In this document: positions 55,907 to 64,000 of the stretch, piece by piece | Position numbering within the stretch: position 1 is the first letter of the stretch | How the letters are laid out: the number at the start of each line of letters is the position of its first letter | NCBI GenBank assembly: GCA_036262515.1 | Contig: DATAIT010000079.1 | Location: 1 to 64,000 of the forward strand | Source: Acidimicrobiales bacterium | GTDB taxonomy: Bacteria; Actinomycetota; Acidimicrobiia; Acidimicrobiales; GCA-2861595 | Length of the DNA: 64,000 nt | Direction of reading: 5' to 3' | The notes under the pieces: model-generated | Database searches by the model: none | What the model saw: the letters and a program-made list of their open reading frames with translations, nothing else | Told to the model about the DNA's origin: nothing | Program-made: the position numbers and the translations under genes

Positions 55907-55912
55907 TACGGT
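55907..55912 (+). promoter_or_regulatory. -10 hexamer for leaderless ACT-domain gene
   Basis: TACGGT lies 7 nt before ATG 55920. Confidence 0.4.
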
Positions 55913-55919
55913 GGGCGCG

Positions 55920-56600
55920 ATGACGACGTACGCCGTGCGGGTCTGGTTGCCGGACCGACCAGGTGCCCTGGGCGCCGTGGCCAGCCGCATCGGCGCCGTG
56001 CGGGGCGACCTGGTCGGCATCGAGATCCTCGAGCGCGGTGGCGGGCGGGCCATCGACGAGCTGCTCGTCCAGCTGCCAGGCGACGACCTCCTCCCCCTGC
56101 TGGTGGCCGAGATCAGCCAGGTCGACGGTGTCGACGTGGAGGACGTGCGGCTGGCGGCGGAGTCGGTCCACAACCCGCGTCTCGGCGGGCTGGAGGCGGC
56201 GGCCGTCCTGGTCGAGCAGTACGCCCTCGACGGCCTGTTCACGGCCCTGTGCGCCCATGCCCGCCACACCTTCGACGCCGACTGGTCCGTGCTCCTCGAC
56301 CTCGACGGCCCCGGGCTGCTGGCCAGCGCCGGCGAGGCCCCGCCCGCCACCTGGCTCGGCGCATTCCTCCACGGCAGCCGCACGTCCGCCGCCGTGGTGG
56401 GCGCCGATGCAGGTCCCGACGACGTGGCGTGGGCCGAGCTCCCCACCGCCGACCTGGCCCTCGTGCTCGGCCGGCAGGGCCGCCCGTTCCGGGCCCAGGA
56501 GCGCCGCCAGCTCCTCGCCCTGGCCCGCATCGCCGACTCCCGCCGCATCGAGCTGGTCGCCCGCCAGGCCCTGGCCACCCAGCCCGGCGCCGCCCGGTGA
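55920..56600 (+). CDS. ACT-domain protein with GAF-like C-terminal part
   Basis: The first 70 residues are an ACT domain (YAVRVWLPDRPGALGAVASRI, RGDLVGIEILERGGG), the amino-acid-binding regulatory fold. Residues 80-226 form a second alpha/beta domain (LVEQYALDGLFTALCAHARHTF, DWSVLLDLDGPGLLA) that resembles a GAF-type sensor. No catalytic domain is attached, so it is a regulator or binding protein. It follows the aminotransferase gene and is convergent with the pyruvate kinase gene. Confidence 0.72.
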   Translation: MTTYAVRVWLPDRPGALGAVASRIGAVRGDLVGIEILERGGGRAIDELLVQLPGDDLLPLLVAEISQVDGVDVEDVRLAAESVHNPRLGGLEAAAVLVEQYALDGLFTALCAHARHTFDADWSVLLDLDGPGLLASAGEAPPATWLGAFLHGSRTSAAVVGADAGPDDVAWAELPTADLALVLGRQGRPFRAQERRQLLALARIADSRRIELVARQALATQPGAAR

Positions 56601-56643
56601 GCCATCCGTAGGCACGCCCTGCCGGTGAGGGCGGGCGGGCCTT

Positions 56644-58101
56644 CTACCGCACCCGCACGAGCCGGAGGGTGTCGGTGACCGGTTCGGGCTCGGTGGGCGA
56701 TCCGACCAGCACCGCCACCAGGTCGCCGCTGTCCACCACGCCCGACTCGACGGCCGCCTTCACCGCGAACCACACGATGTCGTCGGTGGTGTCGTGCCAG
56801 TCGGCCAGCACGGGCGTGATGCCCCACGCCATCGACAGCTGGCGGGCGGCCCGCACCGACGGCGTGGCGGCCAACACCGGCACGGTGGGCCGGAACCGGG
56901 AGATGGCACGGGCCGTGGCGCCGTTGCTGGTACAGGCGATGACGGCCGCCACGTCGGCGTCGGCCGCCGCCCGCCACGCCGCCGCCGAGATGGCGGCGGT
57001 GATGCGCACGGACACCGGCGCCCCGTGGGCCTCGGCCGCCTGGGCCCGCCCGAGGGACCGGCCCCAGCCCTCGTAGTCGAAGTCCCGCTCGGCCCGCAGG
57101 GCCACACGCGACATGGTGCGCACCGCGTTCACCGGATCGTGGCCCACGGCCGTCTCACCCGACAGCATCAGCGCGCTGGTGCCGTCGAACACGGCGTTGG
57201 CCACGTCGCTCACCTCCGCCCGGGTCGGCGTGGGCGCCCGAACCATCGATTCGAGCATCTGGGTGGCGGTGATCACCGGCCGGCCGTAGGCCACGCCCGA
57301 CCGGATGATGCGCTTCTGGTAGTGGGGCACGTCCTCGAGGGCGCAGCGGATCCCGAGGTCGCCCCGCGCCACCATGACGGCGTCGGCGGTGGCGATGATC
57401 TCGTCCAGGCTGTCGACCGCCTCCTGGGTCTCGATCTTGGCCACCAGCATCGGCGCCGGCCCGGGCGGGAGGGCGGCGCGCGCCCGCTCGATGTCTGCCG
57501 CCGAGCGCACGAACGAGATGGCCACCGCGTCGACGCCGGCGCCGGCCAGGGCCACCAGCAGGCGCAGATCCTGGGGCGTCGGCGACGACAGCGTGAGGCG
57601 CCCGGCAGGCAGCGCGACGCCGGGGCGGCCCTGGGCCCATCCGCCGATGACCACCTGGGTGCGGGCCCGCCGGTCGTCGACCTCGTCCACGTCGACGACC
57701 CGCAGCTGGATCCCGCCGTCGCCCAGGACCACGTGGTCGCCCTCGGACACCTCCTGGAGGACCGTCTCGTGATCCACCGGGATGAGCGACGCCGTGCTGC
57801 GGTCGCCGGCGGTGGCCGGGACGAGGTCGACCAGCGAGCCCTCGGCCAGCAGGACGCCGCCGTCGGGAAAGGGGGCCGCCCGCACCTTGGGACCGGGCAG
57901 GTCGGCCAGCACGCCCACGTGGACGCCGATGGACTCGGCCACCGCCCGCACGGTGGCGACCCGTTCAAGCGTTTCCTCGAGCGTGCCGTGCGCCAGCGAC
58001 AGGCGGGCCATGTCCATGCCGGCCAGCACCATGGCCCGCAGGACGTCGGGCGTCTCCGAGGCGGGGCCCACGGTCGCGATGATCTTCGTTCGGCGCAGCA
58101 T
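56644..58101 (-). CDS. pyk: Pyruvate kinase, K+-independent-type signature
   Basis: Converts phosphoenolpyruvate and ADP to pyruvate and ATP. Motifs: TKIIATVGPAS, AKIETQEAVDSLDEII, MVARGDLGI, ITATQMLESM, AVFDGTSALMLSGETAVG. The 485 residues are normal. The K+-site loop usually reading RxNxSHG is R33-L-S-L-A-H-G39, so the Asn and Ser ligands are replaced. Asp67-Leu68 and Lys72 (DLPGPKVR) correspond to Leu113/Lys117 of the K+-independent pyruvate kinases, where Lys substitutes for the cation. Leaderless -10 TAACCT lies 7 nt before ATG 58101. Confidence 0.93.
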   Translation of the reverse strand: MLRRTKIIATVGPASETPDVLRAMVLAGMDMARLSLAHGTLEETLERVATVRAVAESIGVHVGVLADLPGPKVRAAPFPDGGVLLAEGSLVDLVPATAGDRSTASLIPVDHETVLQEVSEGDHVVLGDGGIQLRVVDVDEVDDRRARTQVVIGGWAQGRPGVALPAGRLTLSSPTPQDLRLLVALAGAGVDAVAISFVRSAADIERARAALPPGPAPMLVAKIETQEAVDSLDEIIATADAVMVARGDLGIRCALEDVPHYQKRIIRSGVAYGRPVITATQMLESMVRAPTPTRAEVSDVANAVFDGTSALMLSGETAVGHDPVNAVRTMSRVALRAERDFDYEGWGRSLGRAQAAEAHGAPVSVRITAAISAAAWRAAADADVAAVIACTSNGATARAISRFRPTVPVLAATPSVRAARQLSMAWGITPVLADWHDTTDDIVWFAVKAAVESGVVDSGDLVAVLVGSPTEPEPVTDTLRLVRVR

Positions 58102-58108
58102 CGACGAG

Positions 58109-58114
58109 AGGTTA
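58109..58114 (-). promoter_or_regulatory. -10 hexamer for leaderless pyk
   Basis: TAACCT on the minus strand lies 7 nt before the pyk ATG, in the 57-nt gap after the FtsH-like gene. Confidence 0.45.
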
Positions 58115-58158
58115 GGGACTGGTCCGGCGCGTCGGTCGGTGGCGGGGGCGGCGGGTGG

Positions 58159-59766
58159 TCAGCCGGCGTTGATCTGGCGCACCTCGGCCAGGGCGGCGGG
58201 AGCGGGCGCCCGGCCGGCCAGGTGGACCAGCTCCGCCGCGCTCAGGGTCTCCCGCTCGGCCAGGGCGTCGGCGATGGCGAACAGCGACAAGCGGTTGTCG
58301 TCGAGGATCACCTGGGCGGCGTGCTCCGCCCGGGCCAGGAGCTGGCGCACCTCGGCGCCGCCGGCGCTGCCCTCGAAGTACTGCGTGGGGTCGTCCTTCT
58401 TGCCGCCGGCCAGCTCGTAGCGACCGGTCATGGCCAGGCGCTCCACCATGCGCCGGGCGAGGAGGGCGGCGTGCTCCAGGTCGTCCTCGGCACGGGTGCT
58501 GGGCTCGCCGAAGGCGTTGACCTCGGCCGCCCGACCGCCCAGGAGGACGATGAGCTGGGCGATCAGCTCCCGCTTGGTGACGATGCCCCCCTCGTCGGCG
58601 GGCGACCACACCGACTTGTCGAACGCGCCGGTGCGGCCGACGATCGAGACCCGCGCCGGCGTGCGCATGCCTCGCACCAGGATCGACAGGAGGGCGTGGC
58701 CGGCTTCGTGGACGGCCGCCAGCTCCTTCTCGGCGTCGTCCATCAGACGCGAGTTGCGGGTGCCGGTGTGGATCCGGGCCACCGCCTCGTCGACGTCCTC
58801 GGGGGAGATGCGGGGATGGTGGCGCCGGGCGGCCAGCAACGACGCCTCGTTGACGATGTTGGCCAGCTCGGCGGGGGAGAGCCCGGCGCTGCTCGAGGCC
58901 ACCTCGGCCCAGTCCACCCGTCCCGAGAACGGCCGCCTGGCCGCATGGAGCCGGAGTATCTGCTCGCGGCCCTTCACGTCCGGGCGGCCGATCTGGATGC
59001 GGCGATCGAAGCGCCCCGGGCGCAGGAGGGCGGGGTCGATCAGCTCCGGGCGGTTGGTGGCGGCGAGGAGGAGCACGCCCGACGACCCGACGAAGCCGTC
59101 GAGCTCCACCAGCAGCTGGTTGAGGGTGTGGTCGAACTCGCGGGCGCCGCCGCCGTCGGCATCGCGCTTGCGGCCCACGGCGTCGAGCTCGTCGATGAAC
59201 ACGATGGACGGGGCGTTCTTCTTGGCCTCGATGAACAGCTCGCGCACGCGCGCCGCACCGACGCCGACGAACTTCTCGACGAAGCTCGACGCCGACGCGA
59301 AGTAGAACGGCCGGCCCGTCTCGCCGGCCAGGGCCCGGGCCAGCAGCGTCTTGCCGCACCCGGGCAGCCCGTGCAGGAGGATGCCCCGGGGCAGCTCGGC
59401 GCCCAGGGCCCGGAACCTCTCGGGGTCCGACAGGTACTCGGTGACCTCCCGGAGCTCGGCGATGGCGTCGTCGAGCCCGGCCACGTCCTTGAACGTCACC
59501 TTCGGATGATCGGCGGCCAGCTCGGGACGGCCCGGCTTGGGGGGGCGGCGGCTGGCGGTCCCGTCGCCCGGGTGGGCGGCCATCCCGTCGTCGTCATCAT
59601 CGTCGTCGTCCCGCAGGTCGGCCCGCTGCAGGTGGGTGCCCGGCGTGAGCCCGTCCTGCTTGCGGTTGACGGCCGTCATCCGCAGCGCCACCACGGTCAC
59701 GGTCACGATGGCGAGGACCGGAAAGATGAACTCCGGGCGGGTCAAGATCTGGTTCAGGTCGTTCAT
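58159..59766 (-). CDS. ftsH: FtsH-like AAA+ zinc protease with one membrane helix
   Basis: A 535-residue member of the FtsH family: one N-terminal membrane helix ([18 protein letters not shown]) instead of two, no periplasmic domain, and a run of eight Asp before the linker. AAA+ motifs are Walker A GLPGCGKT (about 133-140), Walker [13 protein letters not shown], sensor [20 protein letters not shown], pore-loop [10 protein letters not shown], and zinc site HEAGH at 353-357. The catalytic residues are intact, so it is probably an active membrane-anchored protease, distinct from the larger FtsH-like protein at 24064. It is upstream of pyk on the same strand. Confidence 0.88.
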   Translation of the reverse strand: MNDLNQILTRPEFIFPVLAIVTVTVVALRMTAVNRKQDGLTPGTHLQRADLRDDDDDDDDGMAAHPGDGTASRRPPKPGRPELAADHPKVTFKDVAGLDDAIAELREVTEYLSDPERFRALGAELPRGILLHGLPGCGKTLLARALAGETGRPFYFASASSFVEKFVGVGAARVRELFIEAKKNAPSIVFIDELDAVGRKRDADGGGAREFDHTLNQLLVELDGFVGSSGVLLLAATNRPELIDPALLRPGRFDRRIQIGRPDVKGREQILRLHAARRPFSGRVDWAEVASSSAGLSPAELANIVNEASLLAARRHHPRISPEDVDEAVARIHTGTRNSRLMDDAEKELAAVHEAGHALLSILVRGMRTPARVSIVGRTGAFDKSVWSPADEGGIVTKRELIAQLIVLLGGRAAEVNAFGEPSTRAEDDLEHAALLARRMVERLAMTGRYELAGGKKDDPTQYFEGSAGGAEVRQLLARAEHAAQVILDDNRLSLFAIADALAERETLSAAELVHLAGRAPAPAALAEVRQINAG

Positions 59767-59936
59767 GCCCGGGTCTGAGCTCCCACCTGGTTGTCAGCGA
59801 GCAGCCGGAACACTAGCCCCTCTGTCCACATCCCGCCTTTTTCGTGCCGCGGGCGCCTCGCGGTCCCAGCTCGGGACCCCGATCCTGAAAACTTCGCGAT
59901 TCGCCCGTGACCAGCGGGTTCGCGGAGCCCCCACCG

Positions 59937-59966
59937 TTGACACAGATGGAATTACAGTGCTGTAAT
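59937..59966 (+). promoter_or_regulatory. nrdJ promoter with overlapping palindrome
   Basis: TTGACA (59937-59942) and TGTAAT (59961-59966), spaced 18 nt, form a promoter. The -10 box is part of a perfect palindrome ATTACAG-TG-CTGTAAT at 59951-59966, so a repressor binding there would block it. This is AT-rich compared with the window. The remaining 59767-59936 holds no gene. Confidence 0.5.
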
Positions 59967-59969
59967 AGC

Positions 59970-59983
59970 CACCGCATCTCGTG
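59970..59983 (+). promoter_or_regulatory. NrdR-like box 1
   Basis: CACCGCATCTCGTG keeps the CAC and GTG ends and central AT of the NrdR box. It lies exactly 31 bp upstream of box 2, three helical turns, the usual NrdR spacing. Confidence 0.5.
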
Positions 59984-60000
59984 GCCCCGCCGCCAGCACC

Positions 60001-60014
60001 CACTACATGTTGTG
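60001..60014 (+). promoter_or_regulatory. NrdR-like box 2
   Basis: CACTACATGTTGTG agrees well with the NrdR consensus of repressors that sense dATP/ATP and control ribonucleotide reductase genes. It lies 80 nt before the nrdJ start. Confidence 0.65.
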
Positions 60015-60094
60015 TCTGGGTCAAGATGGCGGGAGCCGGCCCGATCGACGTCCCCACGGGCGAGATCCACCGACGAACTGAGGAGGCTACCCGC

Positions 60095-62857
60095 ATGGCC
60101 ATGGCCCAGGAACGCATGGGAATCGGCATCCGCCGGCACTTCACCACCGAAGGGACCCACCCGTACGACGAGGTGACGTGGGAGAGGCGGGATGCCCGGA
60201 TCACCAACTTCCTGGACGGCTCCGTGGCCTTCGAGCAGCTGGGCGTCGAGGTGCCCTCCACCTGGAGCGTCAACGCCACCAACATCCTGGCCCAGAAGTA
60301 CTTCCGCGGGAACCCCAACACGCCGGAGCGTGAGACGTCGTTGCGACAGGTGGTCGACCGCGTGGCCGACACGGTCACCGGCTGGGGCGTGAAGGACGGC
60401 TACTTCGTCGACGACGACGAGGCCGAGGCGTTCAACGCCGAGCTCAAGCACCTGATCGTCCACCAGAAGGCGGCCTTCAACTCCCCGGTGTGGTTCAACA
60501 TCGGCGTGCGGGGCCGCCCGGCCCAGGCGTCGGCCTGCTTCATCCTCTCCGTCGACGACACCATGGACGACATCCTCAACTGGTACGTCGAGGAGGGGAC
60601 GATCTTCAAGGGGGGCTCCGGGGCGGGCGTCAACCTGTCCCGCATCCGCTCGTCGAAGGAGCGCCTGGGCGGAGGCGGCACGGCCTCGGGCCCGGTGAGC
60701 TTCATGCGGGGTGCCGACGCGTCGGCCGGCACCATCAAGAGCGGCGGCGTCACTCGCCGCGCCGCCAAGATGGTGATCCTCGACGCCGACCATCCCGACA
60801 TCGAGGAGTTCATCTGGTGCAAGGCCATCGAGGAGCGCAAGGCCCGCGCCCTTCGTGACGCCGGCTTCGACATGGACCTCGACGGGCGCGACAGCCACTC
60901 CATCCAGTATCAGAACGCCAACAACTCGGTGCGGGTCACCGACGAGTTCATGCAGGCGGTGGTCGACGACGACCGCTGGGACCTCACCTCACGAACCACC
61001 GGCGAGGTGGTGCAGTCGGTGCGGGCCCGCGACCTCATGCGCCAGATCGCCCAGGCCACGTGGGAGTGCGCCGACCCGGGCATGCAGTTCGACACCACCA
61101 TCAACCGCTGGCACACGGCCGCCAACACCGGGCGGATCAACGGCAGCAACCCGTGCAGTGAGTACATGCACCTCGACAATTCGGCGTGCAACCTGGCCAG
61201 CCTCAACCTGCTGCGCTTCCTCGACGCCGACGGCACGTTCGACGTGGCCGGCTTCCGCGCCGCCACGGCCGTGCTCTTCACCGCCCAGGAGATCCTGGTG
61301 GGCAACGCCGACTACCCCACCAAGAAGATCGGTGACACATCCCGCCGCTTCCGCCAGCTGGGCATCGGCTACGCCAACCTGGGCGCCCTGCTCATGGCCG
61401 AGGGCATGGCCTACGACTCCGACGACGGCCGTGCGTGGGCTGCCGCCATCACCGCCCTGCTCACCGGTGGCGCCTACGCCACATCGGCCCGCATCGCGGC
61501 CCGCATGGGGCCGTTCGCCGGGTACCACGAGAACTCGGAGCACATGCTGCGGGTCCTGGGCATGCATCGCGACGAGGTCGCCAAGATCGACGAGGAGCGG
61601 GTGCCCCCCGAGCTGCTCTCGGCTGCCCAGGAGGAGTGGGACGAGGCCGTCGAGCTCGGTGCGGCCTTCGGCGTGCGCAACTCGCAGGCCTCCGTTCTGG
61701 CACCCACCGGCACCATCGGCCTCCTGATGGACTGCGACACCACCGGCATCGAGCCCGACCTCGGGCTGGTGAAGTCGAAGAAGCTGGTGGGCGGCGGCAC
61801 GATGCAGATCGTCAACCAGACGGTGCCCCGTGCGCTGCGCCGGCTCGGCTACGCCGACGCCCAGGTCGCCGACATCATCGCCTACATCGACGAGCACAAG
61901 TCGGTGCTCGGCGCTCCGCACCTGTCGGCCGACCATCTGGCCGTCTTCGCCTGCTCGATGGGCGACAACACCATCCACCATTCCGGTCACGTGCGGATGA
62001 TGGCCGCCGTCCAGCCCTTCATCTCGGGCGCCATCTCCAAGACGGTCAACCTGCCGTCCACGGCCACGGTGGAGGAGCTCGAGCAGCTGCACATCGACGC
62101 CTGGAGGATGGGCATAAAGGCACTGGCCGTCTACCGGGACAACTGCAAGGTGGCCCAGCCGTTGTCGAGCGTGAAGAAGGACACCCCCAAGTCCGAGGCC
62201 CAGGCCCACGACCAGGAGCTGGCCGAGAAGGTCGCCGAGCTGGAGAAGGCGCTCGACCGCCAGACGGTGGTCGTCAAGCAGCCGATCCGCGAGCGGCTGC
62301 CCCGGCGCCGGCGGTCCTACACCTTCGCCTTCCGGGTGGCCGACTGCGAGGGCTACGTCACGGTGGGGGAGTACGACGACGGGCGGCCCGGCGAGGTGTT
62401 CATGAAGGTGTCGAAGCAGGGGTCGACGCTGGCCGGCGTGATGGACGCCTTCTCCATCTCGGTGTCTCTCGGTCTTCAGCACGGCGTGCCGCTGAGGACC
62501 TACGTCCAGAAGTACACCAACATGCGCTTCGAGCCGGCCGGCATGACCGACGACGCCGACCTGCGCATCGCCTCGTCACTGGTGGACTACATCTTCCGCC
62601 GGCTGGCGGTCGACTACCTGCCGTACGACGAGCGGGCCGAGCTCGGCATCCTCACCACCGACGAGCGCATCCAGCCCACGCTGCCCGGCGTGGAGGAGAC
62701 GTCGGTGCGCGACGAGCCCGTCGTCGACCCGCCTCGGGTGTCGCCGCCGCCCGCCCACAGCGACGCGCCGTTCTGCATGACATGCGGCGTGCAGATGGTG
62801 CGGGCCGGCAGTTGCCACGCCTGCCCCTCCTGCGGCAGCACCAGCGGCTGCTCGTAA
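60095..62857 (+). CDS. nrdJ: Adenosylcobalamin-dependent class II ribonucleotide reductase
   Basis: NrdJ reduces ribonucleotides to deoxyribonucleotides with B12. The start ATG 60095 has AGGAGG 8 nt upstream, giving 920 residues. GTG 59981 is upstream but is not supported. Substrate and active-site parts: FNSPVWFNIG, ASACFILSVDD (first catalytic Cys), GGSGAGVNLS, NPCSEYMHLDNSACNLAS (radical Cys), APTGTIGLLMDCDTTGIEPD, and the C-terminal Cys pairs CMTCG and CPSCG that pass reducing equivalents. No intein is visible. Regulation by NrdR is inferred from two boxes. Confidence 0.97.
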   Translation: MAMAQERMGIGIRRHFTTEGTHPYDEVTWERRDARITNFLDGSVAFEQLGVEVPSTWSVNATNILAQKYFRGNPNTPERETSLRQVVDRVADTVTGWGVKDGYFVDDDEAEAFNAELKHLIVHQKAAFNSPVWFNIGVRGRPAQASACFILSVDDTMDDILNWYVEEGTIFKGGSGAGVNLSRIRSSKERLGGGGTASGPVSFMRGADASAGTIKSGGVTRRAAKMVILDADHPDIEEFIWCKAIEERKARALRDAGFDMDLDGRDSHSIQYQNANNSVRVTDEFMQAVVDDDRWDLTSRTTGEVVQSVRARDLMRQIAQATWECADPGMQFDTTINRWHTAANTGRINGSNPCSEYMHLDNSACNLASLNLLRFLDADGTFDVAGFRAATAVLFTAQEILVGNADYPTKKIGDTSRRFRQLGIGYANLGALLMAEGMAYDSDDGRAWAAAITALLTGGAYATSARIAARMGPFAGYHENSEHMLRVLGMHRDEVAKIDEERVPPELLSAAQEEWDEAVELGAAFGVRNSQASVLAPTGTIGLLMDCDTTGIEPDLGLVKSKKLVGGGTMQIVNQTVPRALRRLGYADAQVADIIAYIDEHKSVLGAPHLSADHLAVFACSMGDNTIHHSGHVRMMAAVQPFISGAISKTVNLPSTATVEELEQLHIDAWRMGIKALAVYRDNCKVAQPLSSVKKDTPKSEAQAHDQELAEKVAELEKALDRQTVVVKQPIRERLPRRRRSYTFAFRVADCEGYVTVGEYDDGRPGEVFMKVSKQGSTLAGVMDAFSISVSLGLQHGVPLRTYVQKYTNMRFEPAGMTDDADLRIASSLVDYIFRRLAVDYLPYDERAELGILTTDERIQPTLPGVEETSVRDEPVVDPPRVSPPPAHSDAPFCMTCGVQMVRAGSCHACPSCGSTSGCS

Positions 62858-62887
62858 TAGGTCGGCGAACACGCCCCGCTCCCGCCT

Positions 62888-62912
62888 CCGGGCCGGGTTC
62901 CGCCCGGCCCGG
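62888..62912 (+). terminator. nrdJ terminator hairpin
   Basis: CCGGGCCGGG and CCCGGCCCGG form a perfect 10-bp stem with loop TTCCG, 30 nt after the nrdJ stop. The rest of 62913-63094 has no gene. Confidence 0.7.
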
Positions 62913-63082
62913 GTTCCGTTCGGCCCGGCGGAGTCCGGGCCGATGACCGCATGGCGGTGAGCAGCGAACGTCGGGCGCCTCGACGTCCGCTGCGCATCGT
63001 CGGGGTTCCGGGCGGTGCCGCACGTGGCGGCGACGCCGGAGGAGACCGTCGTCCATCGGGCGGCCCCTCTTCGGGGGGCCGG

Positions 63083-63088
63083 TAGCGT
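63083..63088 (+). promoter_or_regulatory. -10 hexamer for leaderless deacetylase gene
   Basis: TAGCGT lies 6 nt before GTG 63095. Confidence 0.45.
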
Positions 63089-63094
63089 TCCCCG

Positions 63095-63814
63095 GTGACC
63101 GACGAGCGTCCCGTCGAACGCATCCTGGTCGTCGTCGCCCATCCCGATGACGTCGACTTCGGGGCGGCCGGAAGCGTGGCCACGTGGACCGGACAAGGCA
63201 TCACCGTCTCGTACTGCGTGGTCACCGACGGCGATGCCGGGGGCTTCGATCGCGCCGTACCCCGCCGGGAGATGGCGGCGATGCGGCATGCCGAGCAGGA
63301 GGCGTCGGCGAGACGCGTCGGCGTCACCGACGTCCGCTACCTCGGCTATCCCGACGGCCGTCTGGTGACGACCCTGGAGCTCCGGCGGGACATCAGCCGC
63401 GTCATCCGCCAGGTTCGCCCGCAGCGGGTGGTGACGCAGTCGCCGGTGCGCAACCTGGCGCGCATCTTCGCCAGCCACCCGGACCACCTGGCCGCAGGTG
63501 AGGCCACCGTGAGCGCGGTGTACCCGGATTCCCGCAACCCGTTCGCGTTTCCCGAGCTCTTGGAGGAAGGCCACGAGCCGTGGACCGTCGACGAGATCTG
63601 GCTCATGGCCAGCACCGCGGCCGATGTGTACGTGGACATCACCGACACGTACGCCCGCAAGGTCGAGGCGCTTCTGTGCCATGTCAGCCAACTGCCCGAC
63701 CCGGAGTCGACGACGGCTCGGATCCACGCCTGGGCCGCAGCAGTGGCGTCCGATGCCGGGCTCGAGGACGGCCGGCTGGCCGAGGCCTTCCAGCGGGTGG
63801 TCACGTCGCTCTGA
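63095..63814 (+). CDS. LmbE/PIG-L family zinc deacetylase
   Basis: The 239-residue protein has the family signature VVVAHPDDVDFGAAG (His, Asp, Asp zinc ligands near residue 17) and the second zinc His in ASHPDHLAAGE. LmbE/PIG-L members remove acetyl groups from GlcNAc-inositol (mycothiol pathway, MshB), GlcNAc-PI or mycothiol conjugates (Mca). The VVTDGDAGGFDR loop is typical of actinobacterial forms. MshB or another substrate cannot be separated from sequence, and no other mycothiol gene is nearby. Confidence 0.9.
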   Translation: MTDERPVERILVVVAHPDDVDFGAAGSVATWTGQGITVSYCVVTDGDAGGFDRAVPRREMAAMRHAEQEASARRVGVTDVRYLGYPDGRLVTTLELRRDISRVIRQVRPQRVVTQSPVRNLARIFASHPDHLAAGEATVSAVYPDSRNPFAFPELLEEGHEPWTVDEIWLMASTAADVYVDITDTYARKVEALLCHVSQLPDPESTTARIHAWAAAVASDAGLEDGRLAEAFQRVVTSL

Positions 63815-63846
63815 CGCCGGTGCACGTGCGGCGCGCACGATCCCGG

Positions 63847-64000
63847 CTACCACCCGCGCGGGCGCAACCGGCCTCCGCTCCGCCGGCTGCCGGCTCGCTG
63901 TTGCGCCCGGCGCCCGACCCGATTCATCGTTGCATCCGTGAAGAGGGGCCAGGCTCGGTCGAGGAGCGGTTGGGGGTCGGCGTGGGAGCCGCAGAACCAG
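63847..64000 (-). CDS. Possible C-terminus of a gene running off the window
   Basis: A minus-strand frame open from the window end stops with TAG at 63847. It encodes about 50 residues (SHADPQPLLDRAWPLFTDATM..., then a very basic tail QQRAGSRRSGGRLRPRGW) with plausible codon use. No family is recognised and it is not confirmed. The complementary strand also stays open, so this could be a chance frame. Confidence 0.3.
   Translation of the reverse strand, partial: WFCGSHADPQPLLDRAWPLFTDATMNRVGRRAQQRAGSRRSGGRLRPRGW

Noticed and set aside
59981-60094. Upstream GTG start for nrdJ
   Set aside because: The added residues would cover the NrdR boxes, have low-complexity composition and lack a ribosome binding site, whereas ATG 60095 has AGGAGG.

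Overview
The window is very GC-rich, densely coding DNA from an actinobacterium, most likely of the class Acidimicrobiia. Markers are carD, SepH (actinobacterial division protein), a DUF3263/LytR_C pair, HemQ/ChdC of the coproporphyrin haem route, a PimB-type glycosyltransferase, an F420-type luciferase-like oxidoreductase, the amt-glnK-glnD block, a fused ispDF and a SigH-like sigma factor. No rRNA, insertion sequence, prophage, CRISPR array or origin was found. There is one tRNA (Thr-UGU). The first 101 bases are a 47-bp perfect fold-back that looks like a sequence-end artefact.

Layout. 1-1.6 kb: truncated LppM-like membrane protein and a secreted metzincin-like protease. 1.7-9.5 kb: core block radA, disA, dienelactone hydrolase, carD, PIN/TRAM protein, ispDF, rlmB, sigH-like. 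9.5-11.4 kb: tRNA-Thr, DUF3263 and LytR_C proteins, lipoprotein. 11.6-14.8 kb: otsB, otsA, glycerate kinase. 14.8-20.2 kb: AI-2E transporter, a SAM riboswitch with a threonine-synthase-like gene and a sulfur-carrier gene, response regulator, and groEL behind two CIRCE operators. 20.4-27.4 kb: interrupted AbiEi/DUF559 gene, SpoIID protein, and a lipoprotein/FtsH-like/ChdC operon. 27.6-31.1 kb: SpaA-type surface protein convergent with a secreted metallopeptidase whose leader is a c-di-GMP-I riboswitch. 31.2-36.3 kb: branched-chain amino-acid ABC transporter (livK-livH-livMG-livF, minus strand). 36.4-39.9 kb: LarE, NIL domain, two unknowns, a Cys-rich peptide and a CoA-disulfide-reductase-like enzyme. 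40-43.9 kb: amt-glnK-glnD. 44-48.6 kb: zinc ribbon, NYN domain, Cys-rich peptide, SepH. 48.9-58.1 kb: queG, glycosyltransferase, membrane protein, eRF1-like protein, ROK kinase, LLM oxidoreductase, aminotransferase, ACT protein, pyruvate kinase. 58.2-63.8 kb: second FtsH-like protease, class II ribonucleotide reductase with tandem NrdR boxes, and a LmbE-type deacetylase.

Regulatory features seen directly are a SAM-I-like riboswitch, a GEMM-I c-di-GMP riboswitch, two CIRCE elements, two NrdR-like boxes 31 bp apart, and about a dozen TANNNT hexamers 6-9 nt before ATG/GTG that imply leaderless mRNAs. Start codons are unusually varied. Four-base stop/start overlaps occur as ATGA, GTGA, TTGA and CTGA, and livH appears to start at AUC. 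The strongest leads for new biology are the SAM-riboswitch threonine-synthase-like/sulfur-carrier pair (possible homocysteine synthesis), the c-di-GMP-controlled peptidase next to an adhesin-like protein, and the LarE-NIL thiol/sulfur cluster.
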